Positions 8,639-18,300 of a stretch of 64,000 nt of DNA are shown piece by piece (position 1 is the stretch's first letter; every line of letters starts with the position of its first letter). Source of the DNA: Lysobacterales bacterium (GTDB lineage: Bacteria; Pseudomonadota; Gammaproteobacteria; Xanthomonadales; Rhodanobacteraceae); assembly GCA_002632325.1 (NCBI GenBank), contig NSJK01000002.1, forward strand, positions 62,001-126,000. The letters are read 5' to 3'. The notes below the pieces were generated by a model. That model worked only from the letters and a program-made list of their open reading frames with translations, was not told the origin of the DNA and ran no database searches. The translations under genes were made by a program, and so were the position numbers.

Positions 8639-9298
8639 ATGTCGATCGACACCGAACTGGCCCGGAACAACATGGTCGAGAACCAGATTCGTCCCTGGGA
8701 AGTCCTCGATCCGCGTGTGCTCGACACGCTGCGTGAACTGCGCCGCGAGACCTTCGTGCCCGAGGCACATCGGCATCTCGCCTTTGCCGACATCGCCCTG
8801 CCGATCGGCCATGGCGAAGTCATGTTCAAGCCCGTGATCGAAGGTCGCATCCTGCAGTCACTTGCCTTGCAGGGCAACGAACGCGTGCTCGAGATCGGCA
8901 CCGGCAGCGGCTTCCTCACGGCCTGCATGGCGCGTCTGGCCGCTTCGGTGACCAGCGTCGAACGCCACGCGGATCTTGCCGATGCCGCGCGCGCGCGCCT
9001 GATGGCAGCTCGCATCGGCAATGTCCGCGTCGAAGCCGGTGATGCGCTCGGCGATGCGCAGACCAGCGAGACCTTCGACGTGGTCGTGCTCGGCGGCGCC
9101 GTCCACAGCCTGCCCGAGCGTCTGCGCGCCAGCGTGCGACTGGGCGGTCGCATGCTCGCCTTCATCGGCCAGTCGCCCGCGATCGAAGCCGTGCTGCTCA
9201 CCCGCGACGCGACTTCGAAGTGGACGCAGACGAGCCTGTTCGACACCGATTTGCCCTATCTGCACCACGCCGAACCACCGCGCCGCTTCGCGCTGTGA
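8639..9298 (+). CDS. Protein-L-isoaspartate O-methyltransferase-like protein
   Basis: A 219-residue SAM-dependent methyltransferase of the PCMT family, which repairs isoaspartyl residues in damaged proteins. The N-terminal ARNNMVENQIRPWEVLD segment is characteristic of the shorter proteobacterial PCMT paralogue found next to tolC. Motif I, VLEIGTGSGFLTACMA, is at residues 83-98, and the later strand FDVVVLGGAVHSLPERL corresponds to the family's conserved region. The ATG is preceded by CCAGGAACATCGAA. The tolC gene follows after 43 bp, so the two are likely co-transcribed. Whether this paralogue acts on isoaspartate is not shown by sequence. Confidence 0.85.
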   Translation: MSIDTELARNNMVENQIRPWEVLDPRVLDTLRELRRETFVPEAHRHLAFADIALPIGHGEVMFKPVIEGRILQSLALQGNERVLEIGTGSGFLTACMARLAASVTSVERHADLADAARARLMAARIGNVRVEAGDALGDAQTSETFDVVVLGGAVHSLPERLRASVRLGGRMLAFIGQSPAIEAVLLTRDATSKWTQTSLFDTDLPYLHHAEPPRRFAL

Positions 9299-9341
9299 TC
9301 GCGCTGGCCTGAATCCGCATTTTGCTTTCGAGGTAGATTCG

Positions 9342-10727
9342 ATGATCCGCTTTCGCACCTTGCCACTCGCCATCCTCCTGAGCTGTGCCGGCGCGGCCCA
9401 TGCCGAGGATTTGCTGCAGATCTACCAGCAGGCGCGCAACTCCGACCCGACCCTCGCCGGCGCGCAGGCCACCAAGCTGTCGACTGACGAAGTCGTCACC
9501 CAGGCGCGCGCCCAGTTGCTGCCGCAGATCGGCATCGACCTGAGCTTTTCGCGCTCGCGCTCGGGCAGCAATGGCACCTCGCAGATCGCGCTCGACCCGA
9601 GCGATCCGACCGACACGGTCACGGTGGATGGCATCACGCGCACCACCTACACGCGCAACACCAGCGCTTCGCTGAACCAGAGCATCCTCGACATCAGCAA
9701 GTGGACTGCGCTCAAGGCCAGCCGCTACACCGCGCAAGCCGGAGCGGCAACCTATGACGCCGCCCAGCAGCAACTCATGATCGATACCGCGCAGGCCTAT
9801 TTCAACGTGCTGTCGGCGCTCGACGCACTGCGTTTTGCCGACGCCAACGAGAAGGCGCTGGCGCGTCAGTACGAGCAGGCACGCCAGCGTTTCGACGTCG
9901 GACTCGCCGCGATCACCGACGTCAACGACGCCAAGGCCCAGCACGATCAGGCCGTGGCCACGGTGATCAGCAACAAGAACGCGGTCGATACCGCGCGTGA
10001 AGCCGTACGCCAGCTCACCAATCAGGAACCAGGTGAATTCAAGCACCTGCGCGAGGAACTGCCGCTCGATCATCCCACGCCCGATGATCCGGCCGCCTGG
10101 GTCGATGTCGCGCTCAAGCACAATCCGGCGCTGCAGTCGGCCTCGCTGCAGGTCGATGCCGCCAATGCCAACATCAATTCCGCGCGTGCCGGCCACCTGC
10201 CGACAATCACCGGCTCGCTCAGCTATGGTCGTGCGCAGACCTGGGGCGACACGCACTACGGCGGCGTGGGTTCTTCGGCGATCTACGCCGGCGATCCGCG
10301 TTGGGGCAGCACCGTATCGCTGAATCTCAGCGTGCCGCTGTTCAGCGGCGGCTACACGCAGTCACGCGTGCGCCAGTCGATTCACCAACGCGACTTCGCC
10401 CAGGATCAGTTCGAGGTCGGCCGGCGTCAGGTCGAAGCCAACACCCGCAACAGCTATCGCTCGGTGATTGCCGGCGCGAGTGAAGTCGAAGCCACGCGCG
10501 CTGCCGTCGTTTCCGCGCAGAGCTCGGTCGAGGCCACTCAGGCCGGCTACGAGGTCGGTACCCGCACCATCGTCGACGTGCTCATCAGCCAGCAAACCTT
10601 GTTGCAGGCACAGAGCGCGTATTCATCGGCACGTCACAACTTCGTGATGAACGGGCTGCGCCTCAAGCAGGCTGCCGGTGTGATCGAACTCAAGGATCTC
10701 GAGGCAATCAACGCCCTGCTCGACTGA
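9342..10727 (+). CDS. tolC: TolC family outer-membrane efflux channel
   Basis: A 461-aa outer-membrane channel protein. A signal peptide (residues 1-21, MIRFRTLPLAILLSCAGAAHA) is followed by EDLLQIYQQARNSDPTL, the canonical TolC start. Two repeated outer-membrane-efflux modules follow; the first contains NQSILDISKWTAL and QAYFNVLSALDALRFA, and the second LSVPLFSGGYTQSRVRQ and a helix ending GTRTIVDVLISQQTLLQAQ, a strong TolC signature. The trimer forms the exit duct for RND and ABC pumps and type I secretion. No pump genes are adjacent; the neighbouring tetR gene may regulate it. Confidence 0.95.
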   Translation: MIRFRTLPLAILLSCAGAAHAEDLLQIYQQARNSDPTLAGAQATKLSTDEVVTQARAQLLPQIGIDLSFSRSRSGSNGTSQIALDPSDPTDTVTVDGITRTTYTRNTSASLNQSILDISKWTALKASRYTAQAGAATYDAAQQQLMIDTAQAYFNVLSALDALRFADANEKALARQYEQARQRFDVGLAAITDVNDAKAQHDQAVATVISNKNAVDTAREAVRQLTNQEPGEFKHLREELPLDHPTPDDPAAWVDVALKHNPALQSASLQVDAANANINSARAGHLPTITGSLSYGRAQTWGDTHYGGVGSSAIYAGDPRWGSTVSLNLSVPLFSGGYTQSRVRQSIHQRDFAQDQFEVGRRQVEANTRNSYRSVIAGASEVEATRAAVVSAQSSVEATQAGYEVGTRTIVDVLISQQTLLQAQSAYSSARHNFVMNGLRLKQAAGVIELKDLEAINALLD

Positions 10728-10759
10728 CGATCCGATGCCTGGCTTGAGACGGAATCCTC

Positions 10760-12031
10760 TCAGGCCGGCATCACCCGTTCGATCAGCGCCATCGTCCGCG
10801 CCACCGCGCCGCGTTCGCACTCCATCACCGCGAACGCGGCTGCGCCCATGCTGCGGCGCTCGACATCACGCGAGAGCAGGCGCAGCACTTCCGGGCCGAG
10901 TGCATCACCGTCGCCGATGCGCAGGACCGCACCGGCATTGATCAGGTTCTCGGTGACCTCGGCGAAATTGAAGGTCTGCGGACCGACGATGACCGGCTTG
11001 CCGAGTGCGGCAGGTTCGAGCAGGTTGTGGCCACCGACCGCGACCAGACTGCCGCCGACGAAGGCGACATCGGCCGCCGCATAGAAGTCGAGCAACTCGC
11101 CCATCGAATCCGCCACGAAGCATTGGCAGGCCGGATTGGCATCCGCGTCCTCACTGCGCGTGCGCGTGTCGAAACCGTAGGCGCGGCACGCAGCAGTCAC
11201 CGGTTTGAAGCGCTCCGGATGACGCGGAACGATCAGCAGCAAGGCGTCGGGAAAGCGCCGCAGGATCTGCGCATGCGCCTTGAGTACGGCCAGTTCCTCA
11301 CCCTCATGCGTACTCGCCGCGATCCACACCGGCCGTGCACTGCCGGCCGTCTCCCGGAATGCCGCACCGCGCGCCTTCACGCCATCCGAGACGACCAGAT
11401 CGAATTTGAGATTGCCCACCGTTGCCAGGCGCTCACTGATCGCCCCCAGTGCCAGCAGACGCTCGTAGTCGGACACCGATTGCGCGGCGATCACACTCGC
11501 GCAGCGGATTGCGCGACGTGCGAGCGGCTGGATTGGCCAATAGCCGCGCAACGAACGCTCCGACAAGCGTGCGTTGGCAATCACGATCGGAATGCGCCGC
11601 TCATCGCAGGTGATGAACAGGTTCGGCCAGATCTCGGTTTCCATGATCACGGCCAGGCGCGGCTGCACGCGATCGAGAAAGCGCTTGACCGCACTGGTCA
11701 GGTCATAGGGCAGATAGACATGGAACACGCGCTCACCGAACAGGTTGAGCACGCGCTCGGAACCGGTCGGCGTCACCGTGGTGATCACGAAGCGCGAACC
11801 CGCAAAGCGCTGCATCAGGGCTTCGATCAGGGGCGCCGCGGCATTGACCTCGCCCAGCGAAACGGCATGAATCCAGATGCTGTCGTGGATTTGTGGGTCA
11901 GGAAAGAATCCGAAGCGTTCCTTCCAGCGCGCGAAATAGCCGTGATACTTGATGCCCCGCGCCGTGAGTCGATACAGCACGAAGGGCGTCAGCAGGTACA
12001 GCGCAAGGGCGTAGATGAAACGCTGAAGCAC
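10760..12031 (-). CDS. waaA: 3-deoxy-D-manno-octulosonic acid (Kdo) transferase
   Basis: WaaA (KdtA, 423 aa) adds Kdo from CMP-Kdo to lipid A precursor on the cytoplasmic face of the inner membrane. An N-terminal membrane anchor (residues ~3-20) precedes the GT30 fold. Seen: WIHAVSLGEVNAAAPLIEAL with the catalytic glutamate, METEIWPNL, NARLSERSLRGYWP, AASTHEGEE, VPRHPERF, and the nucleotide-sugar site VGGHNLLEPAALGKPVIVGP. The start codon is GTG (preceded by GGGTACGCC); no ATG fits better. It is divergent from the lpxL-type gene over a 65-bp gap, which couples two consecutive lipid A/LPS steps. Confidence 0.95.
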   Translation of the reverse strand: MLQRFIYALALYLLTPFVLYRLTARGIKYHGYFARWKERFGFFPDPQIHDSIWIHAVSLGEVNAAAPLIEALMQRFAGSRFVITTVTPTGSERVLNLFGERVFHVYLPYDLTSAVKRFLDRVQPRLAVIMETEIWPNLFITCDERRIPIVIANARLSERSLRGYWPIQPLARRAIRCASVIAAQSVSDYERLLALGAISERLATVGNLKFDLVVSDGVKARGAAFRETAGSARPVWIAASTHEGEELAVLKAHAQILRRFPDALLLIVPRHPERFKPVTAACRAYGFDTRTRSEDADANPACQCFVADSMGELLDFYAAADVAFVGGSLVAVGGHNLLEPAALGKPVIVGPQTFNFAEVTENLINAGAVLRIGDGDALGPEVLRLLSRDVERRSMGAAAFAVMECERGAVARTMALIERVMPA

Positions 12032-12096
12032 GGCGTACCCGGCAACGAAAAGGCGCGGCAGTATAGCGTCAGGCTTGCGGCGCTTCCCGCATAATC

Positions 12097-13023
12097 ATGC
12101 GCATGCCGCAACCCCCTCCTCCGTTCCGCGTCGCGCTGTTGTCACCCCTGCACTGGCCGGCGTGGATCGGCATCGGCGTGATCCGATTGCTCTCCTTGCT
12201 GCCCTGGCGCTTCCTGCTGCGCGGCGGACGCGCCCTTGGCTGGCTGTTCGCGCGCATCCCGGGCGAGCGCCGCCGTGTCGCTGCCACCAATCTTGCACTG
12301 TGCTTCCCGCAGCTCGGTGCCGAGGCGCGCGCCGACCTGCTCGAGGAAAACCTGCACGATGCCGGCTGCATGCTCGCCGAATTCGCGCTCGCCTGGATGG
12401 GCTCGGATGCAGCGATTGCGCGTATCCCCGTGTCAATCGACGGCCTCGAACATCTCGAAGCAGCACGCGCCGCTGGCCGTGGCGTCTTGCTGGTCGGTGC
12501 GCATTTCTCCCATCTGGAACTGTGTGCACGGCTGGTGTCACGACGCATCCGAATTGCCGGCATGTACCGCGAACATGGTGACGCCGCTTTCGAATGGGCG
12601 ATCAAGCGCGCGCGCCTGCATTACGCCGATGCGATGTTCAGCAAGGACGAGCTGCGTGCAACGATCCGCCACCTCAAGAGCGGCGGCACTGTGTGGTACG
12701 CACCCGATCAGGACATGCGCGGCAAGGAAGCCGTGTTTGCGCCGTTTTTCGGTGTGCCCGCCTGGTCGATCACGGCTACCCACCACCTCGCACGCCTGTC
12801 GGGCGCGCAGGTGATCGCGTTCTTCCACCAACGCACGGCCAATGGTTACTCGATTCGTCTGGAAGCGCCGCTTGCGCAGTTCCCGGGCAATGACGTGGTT
12901 GCCGACACCAGCCGCATCAATGCCTGCATCGAGCGCATGGTCGAAGCCGCGCCCGCGCAATACCTTTGGTTGCACAAGCGCTTCAAGACGCGACCACCGG
13001 GTGAAGCCTCGCCCTACTCCTGA
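12097..13023 (+). CDS. lpxL: Lipid A biosynthesis acyltransferase (LpxL/HtrB family)
   Basis: A 308-residue inner-membrane acyltransferase that transfers a secondary acyl chain to Kdo-lipid A. An N-terminal hydrophobic segment (~residues 17-50) is followed by the catalytic HX4(D/E) motif HFSHLE (GAHFSHLELC), then GMYREHGDAAFEWAIKRAR, VWYAPDQDMRGKEAVFAPFFG, and QYLWLHKRFKTRPPGE near the C-terminus, all family landmarks. LpxL, LpxM and LpxP differ in acyl donor and acceptor and cannot be told apart safely here; the position beside waaA favours the LpxL-type role. Its end overlaps the convergent GGDEF-EAL gene by 10 bp. Confidence 0.88.
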   Translation: MRMPQPPPPFRVALLSPLHWPAWIGIGVIRLLSLLPWRFLLRGGRALGWLFARIPGERRRVAATNLALCFPQLGAEARADLLEENLHDAGCMLAEFALAWMGSDAAIARIPVSIDGLEHLEAARAAGRGVLLVGAHFSHLELCARLVSRRIRIAGMYREHGDAAFEWAIKRARLHYADAMFSKDELRATIRHLKSGGTVWYAPDQDMRGKEAVFAPFFGVPAWSITATHHLARLSGAQVIAFFHQRTANGYSIRLEAPLAQFPGNDVVADTSRINACIERMVEAAPAQYLWLHKRFKTRPPGEASPYS

Positions 13024-15059
13024 ACCTTGTCCGCCACTGCAAGCGTACCCTGCTCCGCGGTGAGCACGCCTTGCATCTCCGCAGCCGGCATCGGCTTGCC
13101 GTACAGATAGCCCTGCAATTCGTCGCAGCCATGTCGGCTGACCCAGTTCGCCGTCTGCTGTGTCTCCACGCCCTCGGCCACGATTGCCACGCGCATGACC
13201 TTGCACATCGCGATGACGGTCTGCACGATCGCGGCATTGCGCGGCAGCGCCGCGATCAAGCTGTGGTCGATCTTGATGCAGTGGATCTCGGTATCGCTCA
13301 GGCGCGCGAGATTCGAATAACCCGTACCGAAGTCATCGATTGCAATGCGCATGTCGAGCGCGCGCAAGCGATCGAGATTCTCGTGCACCGTGCGCTTGCC
13401 TTCGACCAGCAGAGTCTCGGTGATTTCCAATTCGATGCGATTGCCCGCGCAACCGGTTTCGGCGAGCAGGTGCGCCACCAGCGCGGCGAAACCCGGGTCG
13501 CTCAGTTGCTGCTGCGAGACGTTGACCGAAATCGCCACGTCCAGCCCCATTTCCTGCCAGTTGCGCTGCTGCTGCATCGCCTTGCGCAACACGAAGGTAC
13601 CGAGCGCATTGATCACGCCCGACCGTTCGCACAGCGGTATGAATTCACTCGCCGGCACGGTGCCATGCAGCGGGTGGTGCCAACGGGCCAGCGCCTCGAC
13701 CGCAATCGTGCGTCGCTCGGCGACCGAATGACGCGGCTGGTAGTAGACGTCGAACTGGCCACGCGCATCGGCCTCCTTGAGGTCGGCCAGCAACTGCACC
13801 TGGCGCTCCATGCGCACGCGCAGTCGATCGTTGAAGATGCGGAACTGACCAAAGCCCCGTGCGCGCGATTCGTACATCGCCCAATCCGCATGGCGCAGCA
13901 GAGTCTGCGCGTCCTCGCCATGTTCGGGGAAGCGCGCCACGCCGATGCTCGGCGAGATCACCAGATGTCGTCCGCTGCCATCAACCGGAATCGCCAATCG
14001 CTGCAGCATCTCCCCGGCCAACAACTCCAATCGTGACTCGCCTCGCGCTTCGAGCGCGAGAAACAGGAATTCGTCCCCTCCCAGACGCAAGGCAATATCG
14101 TCTGCACCGCGCAAGGCCAGCAGGCGGCGTGCCACCTCGCGCAGCAGGCTGTCGCCATGCGGATGGCCAAAGGTGTCATTGATCACCTTGAATTGATCGA
14201 GGTCGATGAAAAACACACCGACCGTGGCGCCGCTCGCGCGGGCCTGCGTGCTGAGTCGATTGAACAAGGGCTCGACCATCAGGCGATTGGGCAAGCCGGT
14301 CATCGAATCGCGGTGGGCCATGTCCTGGGCCACTGCCTCGGCTTCCTTGAGCGAGCTGACATCGGTCGCGCTGATCAGGATCGAGGGCGCGCCGGAGGCC
14401 GGATCCAGACAGTTGCGCGCGGTCAACTCATGCCAACGGATGCCAACCCGCGTATAGACGCGCGCAGTCACGCGCGCTTCGCCGTGGCGCGCAAGAGCCT
14501 CTTGAAGCCGCAACTGATCCTCGGCCTGCACGAAGCGATCGAGCAGGCGTTCGGCACGTCCTTCGAAGGCACTGCGCGCAGCAGGGTTGAGATAAAGCGT
14601 GCTGCCATCCTGCCGATGGAGGGTGATCATCATTTGCGTGTGCAACAGCGCATCGGTGCTGCGCACCACTTCCGGCTCAATCGCACCTTCCGGAATTCCC
14701 TCGCACAACATCGCCACGCGATCGTCGGGCAAGCGCACGCCACCAAAGCGCACACGCATGGTTTTTGGCACACCGCGCGGATACAACGTCCACAGCTCGG
14801 TGAACTGGGCGTTGCTTGCCCTGAAATCCGCTTGGAACTGCTGCAGACGGCGCAACACCGCCGGCGACATCGTTTCCTTCATGCGCCGCGCTCGCAGTTC
14901 CTCCAGGGTGTCCGCATTCCAGACCGCGAGCGCCGCCGGATTGGCCCACAGCACGCAACCAAGATCGATATCGAAAACCCACACTGCGGCACTCAGCCGA
15001 TCCACCAGCCAAGGATTGTCGGTGGCAGGATCGAACCGAGGCAGAATGCTTGCGCTCAT
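13014..15059 (-). CDS. PAS-GGDEF-EAL cyclic-di-GMP signalling protein
   Basis: A 681-aa soluble protein with two PAS-like sensor regions (about residues 15-90 and 140-255), a GGDEF domain (~265-425) and an EAL domain (~435-675). RLGGDEF is intact. The EAL part keeps VEALARWHHP, VNVSQQQL, ELEITET, DDFGTGYSN, KIDHSLI and AEGVET, so both cyclase and phosphodiesterase activities are possible on sequence grounds. The RxxD product-inhibition site is not in its usual place before the GGDEF motif. The ATG is preceded by GGGAGATGGATCG. No transmembrane segment is seen, so the signal is presumably cytoplasmic. Confidence 0.93.
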   Translation of the reverse strand: MSASILPRFDPATDNPWLVDRLSAAVWVFDIDLGCVLWANPAALAVWNADTLEELRARRMKETMSPAVLRRLQQFQADFRASNAQFTELWTLYPRGVPKTMRVRFGGVRLPDDRVAMLCEGIPEGAIEPEVVRSTDALLHTQMMITLHRQDGSTLYLNPAARSAFEGRAERLLDRFVQAEDQLRLQEALARHGEARVTARVYTRVGIRWHELTARNCLDPASGAPSILISATDVSSLKEAEAVAQDMAHRDSMTGLPNRLMVEPLFNRLSTQARASGATVGVFFIDLDQFKVINDTFGHPHGDSLLREVARRLLALRGADDIALRLGGDEFLFLALEARGESRLELLAGEMLQRLAIPVDGSGRHLVISPSIGVARFPEHGEDAQTLLRHADWAMYESRARGFGQFRIFNDRLRVRMERQVQLLADLKEADARGQFDVYYQPRHSVAERRTIAVEALARWHHPLHGTVPASEFIPLCERSGVINALGTFVLRKAMQQQRNWQEMGLDVAISVNVSQQQLSDPGFAALVAHLLAETGCAGNRIELEITETLLVEGKRTVHENLDRLRALDMRIAIDDFGTGYSNLARLSDTEIHCIKIDHSLIAALPRNAAIVQTVIAMCKVMRVAIVAEGVETQQTANWVSRHGCDELQGYLYGKPMPAAEMQGVLTAEQGTLAVADKVQE

Positions 15060-15366
15060 CGATCCATCTCCCTGCCGCCCACAGGACACGTCACGTTGCG
15101 GTCGCACGGAGACGGGAGTTTGCTCGCCGATTGGCGCGCAACGCATCCAACTTCACTTGCCGATTTGCGAACTGCTCGACGCATCGACAAACCGCCCATG
15201 CAAGACCGCCCATCACTCGTTGCCACGGGTCGCCGTGACCGCACATCGACGCAACAAACGGATGAATGAACCCCGCCGCCACTATAAGGCAGCCACTGTC
15301 GCTTGGGCAGGTATTTCGGGGACGCAATGACTGATCCGTCACGGGCGCTGCAAGGCGCTGCAGGAT
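15060..15366. other. Non-coding stretch upstream of the GGDEF-EAL gene
   Basis: No gene is supported in these 307 bp. On the minus strand a TATAGT hexamer (15281-15286) could be the -10 of the GGDEF-EAL gene, without a good -35. The left part also forms the 3' flank of the O-antigen-ligase-like gene's neighbourhood. Nothing else stands out. Confidence 0.5.
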
Positions 15367-16659
15367 TCAAGCCGAAGCGGCGCCCGTGGCAATGGCCGCC
15401 TTGGGCTCGCCGGCCAGCGCCGCACAATACAGAGCCAGCAGCCACCAGAACAGCAGGCCCCACCAGGCCGAATAGAACGCCAGGTGGGTGTTGAGTGGAA
15501 AGCACATCGCCACAAGGCTCAGGCCCGGCGCCAGCGCACGGCTGCGCGCCATGACGCTTGCACAACGCCAAGCCCGAAACGCGAGCCAGGTGCCAAACAG
15601 CCAAGCCAGCAGGCCGACCACACCCGTCTCGCTGAGGATCTCCAGCACGATCTGATGGGCGTGAGACGCCCCGGTACGCGTCGCAGGATCAACAAACGCA
15701 TCGCCCGGTGCGGCATAGGTCGGATAGGCGTAGCGAAATCCGCGCACGCCCACCCCCGCAATCGGGTGCGCGGCAATCATCGCGCCAGCGGTGCGCCAGA
15801 TGCGCAGGCGTCCCGCACTGGCCTCGTCCACCGCCGCTTCGGTGCCCTGCAGGGCGAGCAGACTGCGCTCGATGCGTGCGTCGAGCCGCAGCGAGCCTTG
15901 CCAGGCAAGCGCTATCAGGCCCGCCCCTGCCAAGGCCAGCGCTGCAAGCGCCGGCACGAAATGGCGCGCCTTGCGTGTCTCGCGCCAGGCGAGGATCACC
16001 AGCACGAGCGCGTAGGAGAGCCAGGCCGCACGCGATCCCGCAAGCAGGATCGGCAAGGCCAGCAGCGCCATTGCCAGCACCAGTCCGCCACGACCGAAAC
16101 GCTCGCGCGCAGCGAGCAAGGCGAAGGGAGACAGGGTCGCCAGCACCTGACCCAACTTGAGGTTGCCGGCACCGAACACGCCCGAAATCCGCGCCTGCTC
16201 GGGCGGACCGCCCAGACTCATGCCGGTCAAGGCCTGCAGCCAGGCATCAAGCGCCCACAGCACCACGATCACAGCCGCCGCGGTGAGCAAGCGAGACCAC
16301 GCCATCGGCGCTCGCAAGGCCCACACTGCAAACAGGCCAAACGGCAGGAAACGCAGGGTGGTGGCAACCGTCATCCACGAGCGCTCGGGCGCCACCGCAG
16401 CGATCGCGGAAATCGCTGCCGGCAACCAGTAGCAGGCAAACAAGACGAGGATCAAGCGCACGGCGGGATCACGCCACGGCATGCGCCCACGCAAAGCAAC
16501 AGCCAGGGCGATCACGGCCATCACCGCAATCGGTAACTCGGAGCTGCGTCCGACCGGCAGCAACAGCAAGGGAGCAAGCATCAGCAGCCACGGCCACTGT
16601 TGCCGCAGGCGATCAGGCGCAGGATTCAATCGGCTTTCCTTCTGCGAAACTTCGCGCAT
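15367..16659 (-). CDS. O-antigen ligase / Wzy-like polytopic membrane protein
   Basis: A 430-residue protein with about 10-12 hydrophobic segments and the large periplasmic loop typical of the O-antigen ligase (WaaL/Wzy_C) superfamily. Inside that loop are GRLRIWRTAGAMIAAHPIAGVGVRGFRYAY and SHAHQIVLEILSETGVVGLLAW; the R-x-x-x-W, GxGxxxF and SH-H...E-x-GxxG pattern is diagnostic. The role is transfer or polymerisation of undecaprenyl-linked glycans outside the inner membrane, usually attaching O-antigen to the lipid A core. WaaL and Wzy cannot be separated by sequence alone; the neighbouring GT4 glycosyltransferase and waaA favour LPS. The start MREVSQKESR is uncertain, with no clear ribosome binding site. 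Confidence 0.8.
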   Translation of the reverse strand: MREVSQKESRLNPAPDRLRQQWPWLLMLAPLLLLPVGRSSELPIAVMAVIALAVALRGRMPWRDPAVRLILVLFACYWLPAAISAIAAVAPERSWMTVATTLRFLPFGLFAVWALRAPMAWSRLLTAAAVIVVLWALDAWLQALTGMSLGGPPEQARISGVFGAGNLKLGQVLATLSPFALLAARERFGRGGLVLAMALLALPILLAGSRAAWLSYALVLVILAWRETRKARHFVPALAALALAGAGLIALAWQGSLRLDARIERSLLALQGTEAAVDEASAGRLRIWRTAGAMIAAHPIAGVGVRGFRYAYPTYAAPGDAFVDPATRTGASHAHQIVLEILSETGVVGLLAWLFGTWLAFRAWRCASVMARSRALAPGLSLVAMCFPLNTHLAFYSAWWGLLFWWLLALYCAALAGEPKAAIATGAASA

Positions 16660-16710
16660 TCTAGGCGGACCACGCCACCACAGCCGACCGTGGACTGACA
16701 AGAGTCTCGA

Positions 16711-17835
16711 TCAGGATGTTGCCGGCGACCCCGAAACGAGATTCGCATACAGCGCCAGCGTCGCCGCCTGCATGTCGACCAGACGATAGCGGTCGAGCGG
16801 CGTGATCGGCGGCGCTGCGCTCAGCAATTGGGCAGCACGCTCGGTGAGCCGTTCGCGATCTCCCGGCGGCACGCGACCTGCGGGATACAGATCGGTGAGG
16901 AGTTCGCCGACGCCGCCGTGGTCATAGCCGAGCACCGGACGGCACAGCGAGATCGCTTCGATCACGGTGCGACCGAAGGATTCGGGCTTGTTCGACAGTT
17001 GCAGCACCAGCGCCGAGGCAGCACAGACATCTTTTGCATCCTCGCGTTGCGCACTCATGGCGACCCAGCCATCGACGCCGAGCTCGACCGCGAGCTTCTC
17101 GAGTTCGGCCACATAGGCCTCGCGTCCGCTCTGGCGCACGCCGAGCAGGATCAGGCGCGTCTCGATCGCGCGCGCCTTGAGATCGGCCACCAACCGGATC
17201 GCATCGGCATGACCCTTGAGCCGGGTGCCGCGTGCAGGCAGGGTGAGCAGGGGCGCACCGGCCAGCTGCGGGAACTCGGCGAAGAACCACTCGCGCCAGT
17301 AGTCGTCGGGCTGCCAGCCGTAGGGAAACGCCTCGGGGTCGACGCCGCGCGGAATCACCACCAGATGGCGCGGATCGGCAAAGCGATAGTGACGCAGCAA
17401 ATGATCGCGCACCATGTTGGAGACGCAGATCACGCGCTCTCCGCGCGCCATGATCGAGCTGTAGAAACCGGCTGAATTGAGTCCGTGTGCCGTGGTCACG
17501 AAATGTGTGGCTCCGCGCCGGCCGCGCAGCGCGAGCCATGCCAGCCACGCCGGCACGCGCGAACGCGCATGCACGATGTCGGGCTCGATCTCGCGCAGCA
17601 GCGCACGCAGCTTGGGCACCTGCAGCAAGGTGGCCAGTGACTTCGCGGCAATCGGCATCGTCAGGTGACGACTGCCTTCGCGCTCGAGCGTTGCAGTGAG
17701 GCGACCACCGCTGGACACCACGATCGAACGATGACCGGCTGCCACCAGCGCGCGCGCGATCTCCAGCGTCGAGCGCTCGGCGCCGCCAGCCTCGAGGGCC
17801 GGGATCAGCTGGAGGACGGTGAGTCGGTCCTTCAT
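16711..17835 (-). CDS. GT4-family glycosyltransferase
   Basis: A 374-aa GT-B fold glycosyltransferase. The N-terminal domain has QLIPALEAGGAERSTLEIARALVAAGH, the glycine-rich acceptor motif of GT4 enzymes. The linker VIPRGVDPEAF and the C-terminal donor site LSNKPESFGRTVIEAISLCRPVLGYDHGGVGELL (E-x7-E type) are intact. Members transfer hexoses or similar sugars from NDP-sugars onto LPS core or lipid carriers on the cytoplasmic face. It lies between the O-antigen-ligase-like gene (51 bp downstream) and the small zinc-finger gene (6 bp upstream), all on one strand, so a three-gene LPS operon is likely. The sugar is not predictable. Confidence 0.88.
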   Translation of the reverse strand: MKDRLTVLQLIPALEAGGAERSTLEIARALVAAGHRSIVVSSGGRLTATLEREGSRHLTMPIAAKSLATLLQVPKLRALLREIEPDIVHARSRVPAWLAWLALRGRRGATHFVTTAHGLNSAGFYSSIMARGERVICVSNMVRDHLLRHYRFADPRHLVVIPRGVDPEAFPYGWQPDDYWREWFFAEFPQLAGAPLLTLPARGTRLKGHADAIRLVADLKARAIETRLILLGVRQSGREAYVAELEKLAVELGVDGWVAMSAQREDAKDVCAASALVLQLSNKPESFGRTVIEAISLCRPVLGYDHGGVGELLTDLYPAGRVPPGDRERLTERAAQLLSAAPPITPLDRYRLVDMQAATLALYANLVSGSPATS

Positions 17836-17841
17836 CGCGGG

Positions 17842-18051
17842 TCAATCGACCAGATCGTACTCGGCGCTGCAGTACGGGCAGCTCACATGGCCGCCGTCTT
17901 CGGCGATCGGCAGGTAGACGCGAGGATGGGAATTCCACAGCGACATGCCCGGCATCGGGCAGCTCAGCGGCAGGTCGGCGCGGCTGACCTTGTAACGATG
18001 CTCGGCATTGGCCGGAACGGCCTTGGCCAGGGCGGGATTGGGGCGCGACAT
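17842..18051 (-). CDS. Small CHCC zinc-finger protein
   Basis: A 69-residue protein of the CHCC zinc-finger type related to the mitochondrial NDUFS6 domain. The ligands are the Cys of LPLSCP, the His of SLWNSHPRVYLPI and the CPYC pair at the C-terminus. The function of the bacterial family is unknown. I start at MSRPNPALAK because GGAGGTTGTC directly precedes that ATG. The stop lies six bases before the GT4 start codon, and this gene-glycosyltransferase adjacency may be functional or just operon packing. Confidence 0.85.
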   Translation of the reverse strand: MSRPNPALAKAVPANAEHRYKVSRADLPLSCPMPGMSLWNSHPRVYLPIAEDGGHVSCPYCSAEYDLVD

Positions 18052-18300
18052 GACAACCTCCATGAAAACGCGAAAGTCTAGCAGGCCGCTCGATCCGGCC
18101 TGCCCCGAACCCGGTTCGACACCGCGCACGGACAAGCCCACCGTCGCCGATGTCCACGACGAGGTCAAGCAGGATGCATGCCAGTCGCGCCGTGACGCAA
18201 TCCACAGCGGCCTCGTGATGCAGCGCGGGCGCAGCCACTGGCGCAGGTGTCTAGAATGCGACGGCTTTCCCCATCACACGTTCCGCTCTCGGAGACACCC